Shown here piece after piece: positions 1 through 8,361 of a stretch of 34,386 nt of DNA. The stretch comes from Bacillota bacterium. Lineage in GTDB: Bacteria; Bacillota; Clostridia; Acetivibrionales; DSM-1351. Numbering within the stretch: position 1 is the stretch's first letter; every line of letters starts with the position of its first letter. Location: assembly GCA_023398105.1 (NCBI GenBank), contig JAEWST010000183.1, positions 1-34,386 on the forward strand. Reading direction: 5' to 3'. The notes beneath the pieces were generated by a model, which was not told the DNA's origin, ran no database searches, and was given only the letters and a program-made list of their open reading frames with translations. A program made the translations under genes and the position numbers.

Positions 1-4
1 AAAT

Positions 5-87
5 TGGTGCGGACGGTGGGACTTGAACCCACACGGTCTCCCATACGCCCCTCAAACGTACGCGTCTGCCAGTTCCGCCACGACCGC
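5..87 (-). tRNA. tRNA-Leu (anticodon GAG)
   Basis: Read on the minus strand, the sequence folds as a tRNA: acceptor 81-87 with 9-15, discriminator A at 8, encoded CCA at 5-7, T-arm 16-32, D-arm with GGCGGAACTGGCAGAC, and an anticodon stem TACGT/GCGTA around loop TTGAGGG, giving anticodon GAG (leucine, CUC/CUU). The extended variable arm fits the class II tRNA-Leu. An oddity is a U-U mismatch at acceptor pair 5:68. A second copy of its 5' half lies just upstream (164-199), between this gene and its apparent promoter. Confidence 0.93.
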
Positions 88-163
88 ACATATAAAATTG
101 TGAAACAAAATTGCATTTAAAACAAAAAGTACTAGCTGATGTTACAATGAAGTGTCATCACCG

Positions 164-199
164 CAAACGTACGCGTCTGCCAGTTCCGCCACGACCGCA
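164..199 (-). repeat. Duplicated 5' half of tRNA-Leu
   Basis: These 36 bases are identical to 53-88, that is, to the tRNA-Leu gene from its first base (plus one upstream base) to the middle of the anticodon loop. The identity stops after loop bases TTG; the rest of the tRNA is missing. The anticodon loop is a common crossover point for tRNA-targeting integrases, so this may be an attachment-site scar; a simple tandem duplication with deletion is the alternative. It should be transcribed ahead of the intact tRNA from the promoter at 239-268. Confidence 0.85.
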
Positions 200-238
200 T
201 CTGTCATGTAACTGATGTGTTTCCCATCAGCAAGTATG

Positions 239-268
239 ATTATACTCGCATTTACTCTGTATTGTCAA
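239..268 (-). promoter_or_regulatory. Consensus SigA promoter for tRNA-Leu
   Basis: On the minus strand TTGACA (263-268) and TATAAT (239-244) are separated by 18 bases, both hexamers matching consensus exactly. Transcription should begin near 231 and run leftward through the tRNA half and the intact tRNA-Leu. This is the only good promoter seen upstream of that tRNA. Confidence 0.8.
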
Positions 269-304
269 TATTAAAATTTAAAAAAATAAAAAAATTGAAT
301 AAAA

Positions 305-453
305 AAGTAAATTCCACTTTTGTTAAGTTAATGTAGAATTTACTCTTACATAAATTTCTTATTCTTCTTATTTTACATGTTTAAAAAACCTCAAACAAGA
401 ACCTTTTCAAAAAATTACTTTGCCCTAAATCCTTCGCACAGTGGAATTTACTT
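305..453. repeat. 149-bp element with 14-bp inverted ends
   Basis: The bases at 305-318 (AAGTAAATTCCACT) are repeated as a perfect inverted copy at 440-453. The interior is AT-rich and holds no plausible reading frame. It resembles a small non-autonomous inverted-repeat element, but only one copy was noticed in the window, so this is tentative. Confidence 0.45.
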
Positions 454-999
454 GCAATTTAGTTTCAAGAAAATTAACTTTCTAAAATCTTACTCATATT
501 TACAAATTAAATATCGTGTTATAAAATGATAACAAGTCAATAACTGTATGCTTTGTACAAATAATTTAAAGTATCAACAATTATGTAAAAATAAAATTAT
601 TCAAACAGAGTACAGTTGGCGTTATAAAAAATTGATATATGCATAGGACAGAAAAATGCATTATAAAAGGGACTGGTTTTATATAACAACAAATATACTT
701 AAGCTTCATTAATCAACAATCAAATTTCGCAGTTGAATATACTGCTTAAAGTCTAGTAATATAAGGTGTGGTAGCAATATCAACTGAAAATTTAAATAAT
801 TTTATACAACAATTTAGTTTACGGAACAACAAGCAATTGGTAAGCTTGAGCATGGCTCGACTTTTCACTCGAAAGTTGAGTTCATTACTTTTAACTTGAT
901 TGAAATAATACATCTGTACGTTCCATTTTCACGCGAAGTTAATAGTAGCCTACAGGATAGTATTACAAAGGAATAACAATATTAGAAGGAGAGTTAAAG
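454..999. other. Long intergenic region, no gene seen
   Basis: This AT-rich stretch between the tRNA-Leu promoter region and the hydrolase gene has stops in every frame and no reading frame with a ribosome binding site. It contains one copy of the dispersed palindromic repeat (716-881). The promoter of the hydrolase gene presumably lies in 880-980, but no convincing -35/-10 pair was seen. Confidence 0.6.
716..881 (+). repeat. MITE-like dispersed repeat, copy 1
   Basis: Bases 734-776 are identical over 43 positions to 12082-12124, and are nearly matched in inverted orientation at 20059-20116. The right end carries a hairpin (856-864 with 872-880) ending in AAAGTTGAGT, the same end sequence as the copy at 3810-3927. 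The left end CAAATTTCGCAG resembles the ACTCAAACTTCG end of other copies. There is no coding capacity. Confidence 0.65.
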
Positions 1000-2436
1000 G
1001 TGAAAAATAAAAGAAAAAATTTGATGCTATTTTTATGCAGTTTAATTATGGGTTACATGCTTACAGGGTGTTCTTTGAACAGCTCTGATGTGGCAAATAA
1101 CTCAGACTTATCAAATAATAGTTCTGAAGGGGTTACAGAATTGTCTAAAGGCATAGAAGCTCTTGAAAAAATAGAAATAGGAGGTATTGAACAATGGATT
1201 TACATGACCTCCAATGATGTATCAAAACCAATTTTACTATTTATACATGGTGGACCAGGTTATACTATGCTCCCCATTCTTCATGAGTATAACAGAGAGC
1301 TTGAGGATCATTTTGTAGTTGTTAACTGGGATCAAAGAGGTGCAGGCTTATCCTATTCCGATGAGATACCTTATGAAAGTATGACTCTAAAGCAGTTTGT
1401 TTCAGACCTCCATGAGCTGACGAATTATTTAAAAACAAGATTCAACAAAAAGAAAATCTTCATTGTCGGACATTCATTTGGTACATTAGTAGGAATTAAA
1501 GCCATAAGTGAATATCCTGAGGATTATTGGGCTTTTGCAAGTGTAGGGCAATTTGTTAATTTTGCTGAAAATGAGCAGCTTTCCTACGACTTTGCATTAA
1601 AATCTGCTCAGCAGGACAACAATTCAAAAGCAATCAAGCAGCTGACTAGTGTTGGAAGACCTAATGAAAAAGGCAGGTATAATAACGATAGCGGTTATGA
1701 AATAACTTTGAAGTGGATGGAATACTATGGAGGGGATATCTATGGTGAAACATCTACTGAAAAGCTTGAGGATGAAATTTTACATAGCCATTTATATAAG
1801 GGTTATAGGCAGAAAGTAGATAGCGGCTATGATTTCTCAGAACTTTTATTTGAGGATGAGGAAGTCCTAAATATAAATCTTAAGGAACAGTTAAAAAGCA
1901 TTAATGTTCCTGTATATTTTCTGCAGGGCAGACATGATAATGATACACCTTCTAAACTTATTGAGGAGTATTTTAATATTCTGAGTGCTCCAAAGAAAGA
2001 GCTAATTTGGTTCGAAAATTCTGCACACTTTCCGTTTTATGAGGAGCCTGATGAATTCAGTAAAGTTTTGATTGAGAAGGTATTGCCAGAAGCGCAAGAT
2101 GGAATTATTGGAAAATGGACTGGTTCATATACAACAAATCAGGTGACTAATACAGCTGAACTAAATGTAGCCAGTGATACGAATGGCAGTTACTTCGCAG
2201 AATTCTCTTTTCATTCAACAGATAATACAATAAATGGAAAGTATAAAATGACTATCTACTATGAACCTGAAAATGGCTCGATTACTCTTTCTGGACAAGA
2301 ATGGATTGAGAGACCTTCTCAATATCAAATGGTAAATCTGGTTGGGAGTGCTAAAAACGATGCAATAATTGGTTCTGTTACTCTATCGGATAACACATCT
2401 GTAGTTGGAGAGTTTTTACTTAAAAAAGCAAACTAA
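1000..2436 (+). CDS. Lipoprotein alpha/beta hydrolase, proline iminopeptidase-like (S33)
   Basis: Predicted membrane-anchored, extracytoplasmic alpha/beta hydrolase of 478 residues. GTG start with ribosome binding site AGAAGGAGAG. Residues 1-24 form a lipoprotein signal ending in lipobox LTGC (Cys24). The hydrolase fold shows FIHGGPG (81-87, oxyanion hole, typical of the proline iminopeptidase/S33 family), DQRGAG (111-116), nucleophile elbow GHSFG with Ser159, and probable Asp313 (GRHD) and His343 (SAHFPF). After about 368 comes a beta-rich C-terminal domain of roughly 110 residues that I do not recognise. S33 relatives release N-terminal residues from peptides, but lipases and lactonases share the fold, so the substrate is open. 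The gene has its own terminator and lies upstream of the acyltransferase and the polylysine-synthetase-like gene. Confidence 0.85.
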   Translation: MKNKRKNLMLFLCSLIMGYMLTGCSLNSSDVANNSDLSNNSSEGVTELSKGIEALEKIEIGGIEQWIYMTSNDVSKPILLFIHGGPGYTMLPILHEYNRELEDHFVVVNWDQRGAGLSYSDEIPYESMTLKQFVSDLHELTNYLKTRFNKKKIFIVGHSFGTLVGIKAISEYPEDYWAFASVGQFVNFAENEQLSYDFALKSAQQDNNSKAIKQLTSVGRPNEKGRYNNDSGYEITLKWMEYYGGDIYGETSTEKLEDEILHSHLYKGYRQKVDSGYDFSELLFEDEEVLNINLKEQLKSINVPVYFLQGRHDNDTPSKLIEEYFNILSAPKKELIWFENSAHFPFYEEPDEFSKVLIEKVLPEAQDGIIGKWTGSYTTNQVTNTAELNVASDTNGSYFAEFSFHSTDNTINGKYKMTIYYEPENGSITLSGQEWIERPSQYQMVNLVGSAKNDAIIGSVTLSDNTSVVGEFLLKKAN

Positions 2437-2474
2437 TCCAACTATCCTAACTTAAAATTGTAGTATCACTTATC

Positions 2475-2513
2475 AAAGCTCTAGAACTGTGCAAATAGTC
2501 AGAGCTTTTTTTT
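2475..2513 (+). terminator. Rho-independent terminator after hydrolase gene
   Basis: AAAGCTCT (2475-2482) pairs perfectly with AGAGCTTT (2501-2508) and runs into a T tract. It separates the hydrolase gene from the downstream acyltransferase, so the two are probably not one operon. Confidence 0.8.
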
Positions 2514-2657
2514 GTATTTATATCCTATATTTATAAAAAATATTATTTTTTTCTTTTTCCCCCCTAAAAAATGATTTTATTTTTGAATAACTATATTGCG
2601 TGAGTAATGGAAGCTAATACTGTTAGTCAAAGTTATTGAAAAATATGTAAAGGTTGG

Positions 2658-3797
2658 ATGGGATTAATGAAAAGTTTTTTTAAAAGTAATTTTTCAAGAG
2701 AAGCAGTCAATAAAAAAAGACAGCTAGAAATTGATGTCACTAGGGGATTAGCAGTTCTGTTTATGATTTTAGTACATGTCTCAGGTGAATTCTTGGATAC
2801 AGGTTCATCTTCTACTGTTTTTGCAAAAGTTGTAGATTTTCTGGGGACTATACCTGCAGCACCTGTTTTTATGTTTATTATGGGGGTGGGTTTTGTTTAC
2901 TCAAAAAATCAGCAACCTCTGAAGTTATTTAAAAGAGGCTTGATAGTCTTTTGTTCAGGGTATGTTTTGAATGCTGTTCGAGGTTTTATTCCGTTTTATA
3001 TTGGAACTCGATTACAATACTACTCTATAAATTTAGATGGAAATGCATGGTATCATTATCTTATAGAAGTAGATATTCTTCAGTTTGCAGGATTAGCAAT
3101 GATTATTGTTGCCTTTCTTAAAGCTATTAGGTTAAAGGAGTACTTTTATCCACTAATAGCGATTGGTGTAGGAATTGTTGCTCCTATTGTTTGGGGTATT
3201 AAGACAGGCTATACAATTGTTGATGTGTTCCTGGCAAATATTTTTGGGGGTGCAAATTATACTTTCCACCCACTATTCTCGTGGATTTCTTATCCGCTCA
3301 TGGGTGCTTTCTTTGGATGGCTGCTTATAAGATGTAAAAGTAAAAACAAGTTTTATTTATTCTCATTTCTATTATCGGTTATAGTTGCTGTACCGTGTTT
3401 AATTTATTTATTCACCCATCAAACCATTGATTTGGGAATAGTAACTGGGAACTCCTATAACTACTTCCACCACGGCTTATTGTCTAATTTACTGTTTAAT
3501 TCATTTATTATCTGCTGGCTGACAATTTGGCATTTTACAGCTACAATATTGCCTGAATTTATTAAAAATAGGCTATTATTCTGGAGTAAGGGAGTTACAG
3601 AGATATATTTTATTCATTGGATAATTATAGGCTGGTGCTCGTTCCTTCTTCTTGATACATACAACATTCCAAAGATAATTATTTTAATGCTCCTAATGGT
3701 ATTCCTCTCGGACAGAATAGCACATTTATATTTTAATATCAGAGAAAGACTGGCTGAACCAAATGAGACAGATATACCTGTAGTTCCAAATACTTAG
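2658..3797 (+). CDS. Multi-pass membrane acyltransferase (HGSNAT/DUF1624-like)
   Basis: Integral membrane protein of 379 residues with about ten hydrophobic segments. The N-terminal signature EIDVTRGLAVLFMILVHVSG (Asp26, Arg29, His40) followed by FMFIMGVGF is that of bacterial heparan-alpha-glucosaminide N-acetyltransferase-like and acyltransferase-3-like proteins, which move acyl groups across the membrane onto extracellular acceptors. The C-terminal tail after about 360 is hydrophilic. The start is uncertain: ATG 2658 has a weak AAAGG upstream, while ATG 2667 has GGATGGG before it. It lies 228 bp upstream of the polylysine-synthetase-like gene on the same strand, with a repeat element between. 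A role in acylating a surface polymer or that peptide is possible but not shown. Confidence 0.7.
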   Translation: MGLMKSFFKSNFSREAVNKKRQLEIDVTRGLAVLFMILVHVSGEFLDTGSSSTVFAKVVDFLGTIPAAPVFMFIMGVGFVYSKNQQPLKLFKRGLIVFCSGYVLNAVRGFIPFYIGTRLQYYSINLDGNAWYHYLIEVDILQFAGLAMIIVAFLKAIRLKEYFYPLIAIGVGIVAPIVWGIKTGYTIVDVFLANIFGGANYTFHPLFSWISYPLMGAFFGWLLIRCKSKNKFYLFSFLLSVIVAVPCLIYLFTHQTIDLGIVTGNSYNYFHHGLLSNLLFNSFIICWLTIWHFTATILPEFIKNRLLFWSKGVTEIYFIHWIIIGWCSFLLLDTYNIPKIIILMLLMVFLSDRIAHLYFNIRERLAEPNETDIPVVPNT

Positions 3798-3809
3798 AAT
3801 AACTAATTA

Positions 3810-3927
3810 ACTCAAACTTCGCACATAAAAGTCTATTGGTGCGGTAGAATTATCAATGGTTTGTTGCCAAAATAATTGCTTGAATCTGTAATGATTCACC
3901 TCAGTTTTTTTGCTGAGAAAGTTGAGT
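3810..3927 (+). repeat. MITE-like dispersed repeat, copy 2
   Basis: It begins ACTCAAACTTCGCACATAAA and ends AAAGTTGAGT, so its ends are imperfect inverted repeats. The internal stretch TGCGGTAGAATTATCAATGG recurs at 20030 and, inverted, at 11650-11745. A short hairpin CTCAG/CTGAG lies near the right end. It fills most of the gap between the acyltransferase and the NRPS-like gene. Confidence 0.65.
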
Positions 3928-3933
3928 AAATTA

Positions 3934-3960
3934 TAAGTCGGCTTTATCATAGTCGACTTA
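3934..3960 (+). promoter_or_regulatory. Hairpin in the leader of the NRPS-like gene
   Basis: TAAGTCG (3934-3940) pairs with CGACTTA (3954-3960), about 65 bases before the preferred ATG. There is no T tract, so it is not a classical terminator. Its role is unknown; an operator or 5' mRNA structure are options. Confidence 0.35.
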
Positions 3961-4024
3961 TTAAGTGTGTTAGTGGTTTTTGCAGTGTAGTGAAAGTTAT
4001 TTAAAAGGGACGTGGGGGGTTAAT

Positions 4025-7000
4025 ATGAAAAGTAGTTTAGCAATGGGGCGGACTATTACAAAAGCAAAATCACCAAAAGTGGGGAAATCAAGTTCTGAGA
4101 ATAATGTTGAGGTAGCCAGTGCATTTATTCACGGTCCGAAATTGTCGGATATTATTAAGGATGAATGTCTTTTTGAATTATTTGAGGAAACTGTTAATAT
4201 TTTTCCAGATAATACAGCTATTATTTTTGAAGATAAATGCATTTCATATAAGGAACTAAACTTAATGGCAAATCAAGTGGCATGGCTACTTCGTGAAAAA
4301 GGTGTGGCTAGTAATGATAGGGTTGCAATATTCATGCCAAAAGCTATAGAATGTTACGCAGCTATTCTAGGTACGATGAAAGCTGGTGCTTGCTATATTC
4401 CACTTGACCCAAGCTATCCAGAAGATAGGGTAAAATATATTGCAGAGGATAGTGCTGCGAAGTATGTGTTGGTACTAAAGGGTATGGGCAACCATTATCC
4501 CATGAAAAATTCAATAGAAATTAGTTCTAAGGAGCTTAAAAAGTATCCGACAAATAACATTGCAAAAGAGTTGTCAGGTGTTAACAGAGACTCACTGGCA
4601 TATATAATTTATACCTCTGGTTCAACAGGAAGACCAAAAGGAGTAATGATAGAACATAAATCAGCCTGTAATCTTGTTCGTGCTTCACAGGAAATATATA
4701 AGGTTACTGATAAGGATGTTGTATATCAAGGTTTTACTCTTGCATTTGATGCGTCAGTAGAAGAACTCTGGCTAGCCTTTTTTAACGGTGCTACAATGAT
4801 TCCTCAGACAGATAAAATGAAAAAATCGGGATCTGATCTTTTTAAGATACTCGCAAAATATAAAGTGAGTATTATTTCATGTGTACCAACTCTTTTATCA
4901 ATGATTGGTGATGAGCTTTCATCACTTAGGCTTCTTATTCTTGGAGGTGAGGCTTGTCCTGAGTCGGTTGTACAAAGATTTAAAAAAAGCGGAAGAAGAA
5001 TTTTAAATACCTATGGGCCAACAGAAGCAACTGTTATTGCTACTTGGTCTGAAATGAACGTAGGCGAAAAAGTTACAATTGGTAAACCGCTGCCCAATTA
5101 CTCTATATATGTTATTAAAGAGAACAATGAATTGGCTGTTATCGGAGAATCAGGAGAACTTCTTATAGGAGGAATAGGTCTAGCCAGAGGATATGTCGGT
5201 AGAGACGACCTTACTAAAGAAAAATTTATTGATAATACTTTTCATAAAGCTCCTGATGCACCAAAGAGATTATACAAGTCGGGAGATCTTGTATCAATAG
5301 ACCAAGAGGGTAATATAGAGTTTCATGGAAGAATTGATGATCAAGTAAAAATCAGAGGCTACAGAGTTGAACTATCTGAAATTGAAAATGTTGTAAATGC
5401 TTTCCCGCAAATTAAGACATCTGTTGTTAAGGTTCATAGGTTCGAGGATTCAACAGAGGCTTTGTGCTTATATGCTGTTCCGAAGGATGACAATATAGGT
5501 ATCGATGCAGCTACTCTTTTTAAAATGATGAAAGAAAGTCTTGCTGCTTATATGATACCTCAGCATTTTACCATTCTTAAGGAAATTCCTATGCTCCCAA
5601 GTGGGAAAGCTGATAGAAAAATGCTGCCCGAACCCACTGGAAAAGGATTTTCAGCAAATAGAGAGATTATAGCTCCTACAAATGGTATTGAAGAAAAGAT
5701 AGCAAAGGTATACAAACAGGTATTCAAGAATGAAAGTATATCTATAACAGATCATTTCTTTAACGATCTTGGAGGTCATTCGTTGTTTGCTGCACAAACA
5801 GTATCTATTCTTAGAAAAGAAATAGAATTTAAGGGACTAAATATTTCGGATTTATATGAAGCTCCTACAATACAGAGTCTTGCTGCTAAATATTGTAAAG
5901 GAAGCAGAAAAGCCACAAAGTGTAAAGCAAAAAAACACAAAAGCTTTACTGAAACATCTTCTTTATCTCATAAGGTTTGTGGATTTTTTCAAGCACTATG
6001 CTTAATTGCAATAACTTTTGTTATCTGTATTCCAATAGGATATATAGTCTACAATATATTTAACGGAGCTTTTCATCTAAAGGAAACCTTGATAGCACTT
6101 GTAGCATTCGGAGTGTTGTATAACCCTGTCACATTGGCTATAGCTGTTTTATCTAAATGGTTTATTATAGGAAAATATAAGGAAGGAAGCTATCCGCTAT
6201 GGGGATTCTATTATTTCAGATGGTGGTTAGCTAGAACATTACAAAGGATGTACCCAGAACATCTTCTGAGCGGCACTCCATTGATGCCTATATATATGAG
6301 ACTTATGGGTGCAAAGGTTGGTAAGAATTGTTATATAGGAACTCACCAATTCGGAGTCTTTGATCTTATGTCTATTGGTGATAACAGCAGTATAGCTCAG
6401 GATTGTCAAATGCTCGGTTATACCATTGAAAATGGATGTATTAGTTTTGGGAAAGTTACTATTGGTAATAACTGCTATGTAGGAACACATTCAACACTTT
6501 GTATAAATTCAAAAATGAAAGATGGCTCAATGATTAAGGAACAGTCAATGCTTCCTCAAAACCAAACCATACCTACAGGTGAGTTTTGGGCAGGCTCTCC
6601 AGCTAAAAAGGATATTCCAGACCAGGATATTATTAATTTAATGGAAAGAAATAACAAAAAAGTTGGCAAATTTAAAAAGACATTTATTACTCTTTTACAC
6701 TCTCTTGTTCTATGTGTATTTGGACTTTTATCAACACTAATTTTCACACAGGGCTTTGCCTTCAGCTATTTTTATTTTAGCGATCCAAGCCAAATGGTGC
6801 TTTTAAGTCCTATTACAGCTACATTTATAGTTCTGTTAGTATGTGTTGAGATAATAGTACTCAAGAGACTCTTTATGAACCGCTTAAAGCCTGGCGTTTA
6901 TAGTATATACTCTACTTATTATGTGCGAAAATGGGCAGCAGATAATATAGTGTATATAAGTCTTCAGAATCTTCATACTTTATATGCTACTCTATACACA

Positions 7001-8059
7001 ATACCATTTTTAAGGGCACTTGGTGCAAAAATCGGTAAAAAAGTAGAGATATCTACAGTAACACATATTTCTCCTGAATTATTTGAGGTGGGAGATGGGA
7101 GTTTCTTTGCGGATGCTTCAATGGCTGGAACACCAAAAGTGTACAATAATTGCGTAATGTACGAGAAAATAAAGGTAGGCTCAAGAACATTTATTGGAAA
7201 TAGTGCTCTTGTACCAATAAACACAACTATAGGAGATGACTGTCTCTTGGGTGTTATGTCAATACCTCCTGAAAAAGAAAAAATTGAAAATGGAACTTCT
7301 TGGCTTGGAACTCCTGCAATGTTCTTACATAACAGGGATATAAATAATGAATTTTCTGATGAAAAAACCTTCAAGCCTAGTCCAATGCTATACTTAAAAA
7401 GATTGGCAATAGAGTTTGTTAGGGTAATACTGCCTACAAATATATATGTTATAGTTTCGTATTTTCTTGCTTATGTTTTTAATTTCTTTAGTCTTAACTT
7501 TGATTTTTGGCCATCAATAGCATTAATTTCCTTGTCGCTAATTGGTCTGGAGGTATTTTTGATACTATTTGTTGTATTACTGAAATTTTCGTTGATTGGT
7601 ACTTATAAACCATGTGTTAATCCTCTTTGGAGTAGTTTTGTTTGGAAAACGGAATTTGTAACAGGTATATATGAGAATTTACTTGGTGATCATATTCTTA
7701 CTCCTATGGCTGGAACTCCTCTTTTGCCTATTGTTATGAGACTTTTTGGATGCAGAATTGGCAAGAAGGTTTTTCTGGACACTGTATTTATTTCAGAATT
7801 CGATCTTGTTAGGATTGGTCGTGAGGCGGCAGTTAATTATAATTCTACTATGCAGACACACCTTTTTGAGGACAGGGTCTTGAAAATGGATTATCTTATC
7901 CTCGGAAACAGGGCTGGTGTTGGAAATGGTTCTGTAGTTCTATACAATACATACATAGAGGAAGGGGCAAGGCTGGGGAGTAACTCACTACTAATGAAGG
8001 GAGAAATACTTGAAGCATACACAAGTTGGCATGGGAATCCCTCAAGTATTGCAGGCTGA
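4025..8059 (+). CDS. Single-module NRPS-like synthetase with epsilon-poly-L-lysine synthetase architecture
   Basis: Predicted membrane-bound homopolymer synthetase of 1344 residues. ATG 4025 is preferred (GGGGGG just upstream) over the in-frame TTG at 3980. Order: adenylation domain with TSGSTGRPKG (about 197), FDAS (241-244), TYGPTEAT (329-336), GRIDDQVKIRGYR (about 437) and SGKADRK (Lys528); carrier protein with GGHS, Ser586; then three membrane pairs (about 650-710, 890-948, 1132-1185), each followed by a soluble domain with left-handed beta-helix hexapeptide repeats. No canonical condensation or thioesterase domain is present. This A-T-(2TM-C)x3 plan is that of Streptomyces epsilon-poly-L-lysine synthetase (Pls). 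The specificity positions read D-A-E-S-I-G-T-V-I-K, close to the lysine code recalled for bacitracin synthetase. Product identity is inferred; another cationic amino acid is possible. Confidence 0.85.
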   Translation: MKSSLAMGRTITKAKSPKVGKSSSENNVEVASAFIHGPKLSDIIKDECLFELFEETVNIFPDNTAIIFEDKCISYKELNLMANQVAWLLREKGVASNDRVAIFMPKAIECYAAILGTMKAGACYIPLDPSYPEDRVKYIAEDSAAKYVLVLKGMGNHYPMKNSIEISSKELKKYPTNNIAKELSGVNRDSLAYIIYTSGSTGRPKGVMIEHKSACNLVRASQEIYKVTDKDVVYQGFTLAFDASVEELWLAFFNGATMIPQTDKMKKSGSDLFKILAKYKVSIISCVPTLLSMIGDELSSLRLLILGGEACPESVVQRFKKSGRRILNTYGPTEATVIATWSEMNVGEKVTIGKPLPNYSIYVIKENNELAVIGESGELLIGGIGLARGYVGRDDLTKEKFIDNTFHKAPDAPKRLYKSGDLVSIDQEGNIEFHGRIDDQVKIRGYRVELSEIENVVNAFPQIKTSVVKVHRFEDSTEALCLYAVPKDDNIGIDAATLFKMMKESLAAYMIPQHFTILKEIPMLPSGKADRKMLPEPTGKGFSANREIIAPTNGIEEKIAKVYKQVFKNESISITDHFFNDLGGHSLFAAQTVSILRKEIEFKGLNISDLYEAPTIQSLAAKYCKGSRKATKCKAKKHKSFTETSSLSHKVCGFFQALCLIAITFVICIPIGYIVYNIFNGAFHLKETLIALVAFGVLYNPVTLAIAVLSKWFIIGKYKEGSYPLWGFYYFRWWLARTLQRMYPEHLLSGTPLMPIYMRLMGAKVGKNCYIGTHQFGVFDLMSIGDNSSIAQDCQMLGYTIENGCISFGKVTIGNNCYVGTHSTLCINSKMKDGSMIKEQSMLPQNQTIPTGEFWAGSPAKKDIPDQDIINLMERNNKKVGKFKKTFITLLHSLVLCVFGLLSTLIFTQGFAFSYFYFSDPSQMVLLSPITATFIVLLVCVEIIVLKRLFMNRLKPGVYSIYSTYYVRKWAADNIVYISLQNLHTLYATLYTIPFLRALGAKIGKKVEISTVTHISPELFEVGDGSFFADASMAGTPKVYNNCVMYEKIKVGSRTFIGNSALVPINTTIGDDCLLGVMSIPPEKEKIENGTSWLGTPAMFLHNRDINNEFSDEKTFKPSPMLYLKRLAIEFVRVILPTNIYVIVSYFLAYVFNFFSLNFDFWPSIALISLSLIGLEVFLILFVVLLKFSLIGTYKPCVNPLWSSFVWKTEFVTGIYENLLGDHILTPMAGTPLLPIVMRLFGCRIGKKVFLDTVFISEFDLVRIGREAAVNYNSTMQTHLFEDRVLKMDYLILGNRAGVGNGSVVLYNTYIEEGARLGSNSLLMKGEILEAYTSWHGNPSSIAG

Positions 8060-8135
8060 TAATTAAAAGTTATTTTAGGAAAATAGAAGAATATTCAAAG
8101 AAGATTCTTTGTTAATAAATTTTAGTTAAACGATT

Positions 8136-8185
8136 ATCAAATACAAGCCATACGCTATTGCTTAGGTAGTATGGCTATATTTGAT
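8136..8185 (+). terminator. Hairpin terminator after the NRPS-like gene
   Basis: Two stacked stems: ATCAAATA (8136-8143) with TATTTGAT (8178-8185), and AGCCATAC (8146-8153) with GTATGGCT (8169-8176). A moderately T-rich stretch follows. The rest of the 302-bp gap before sigI shows nothing else recognisable. Confidence 0.6.
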
Positions 8186-8361
8186 GATTGTTATTTTAAC
8201 TTATAGGCATTTAATTATTTTAAGCTCATCCTTGGGTTTGGTATTGATAAAAATTAGAGGATTATACTCTTCTATTTTAAGCTGATATGCATATTAAATT
8301 TTATATATTAACACAGAAATTTATTAGTAATATCGAATTAATATAAAGGAGGTGGGACAGG

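Noticed and set aside
6239..7374. Minus-strand frames of 63-133 codons inside the NRPS-like gene
   Set aside because: They overlap conserved coding sequence, lack binding sites and show no recognisable protein features.
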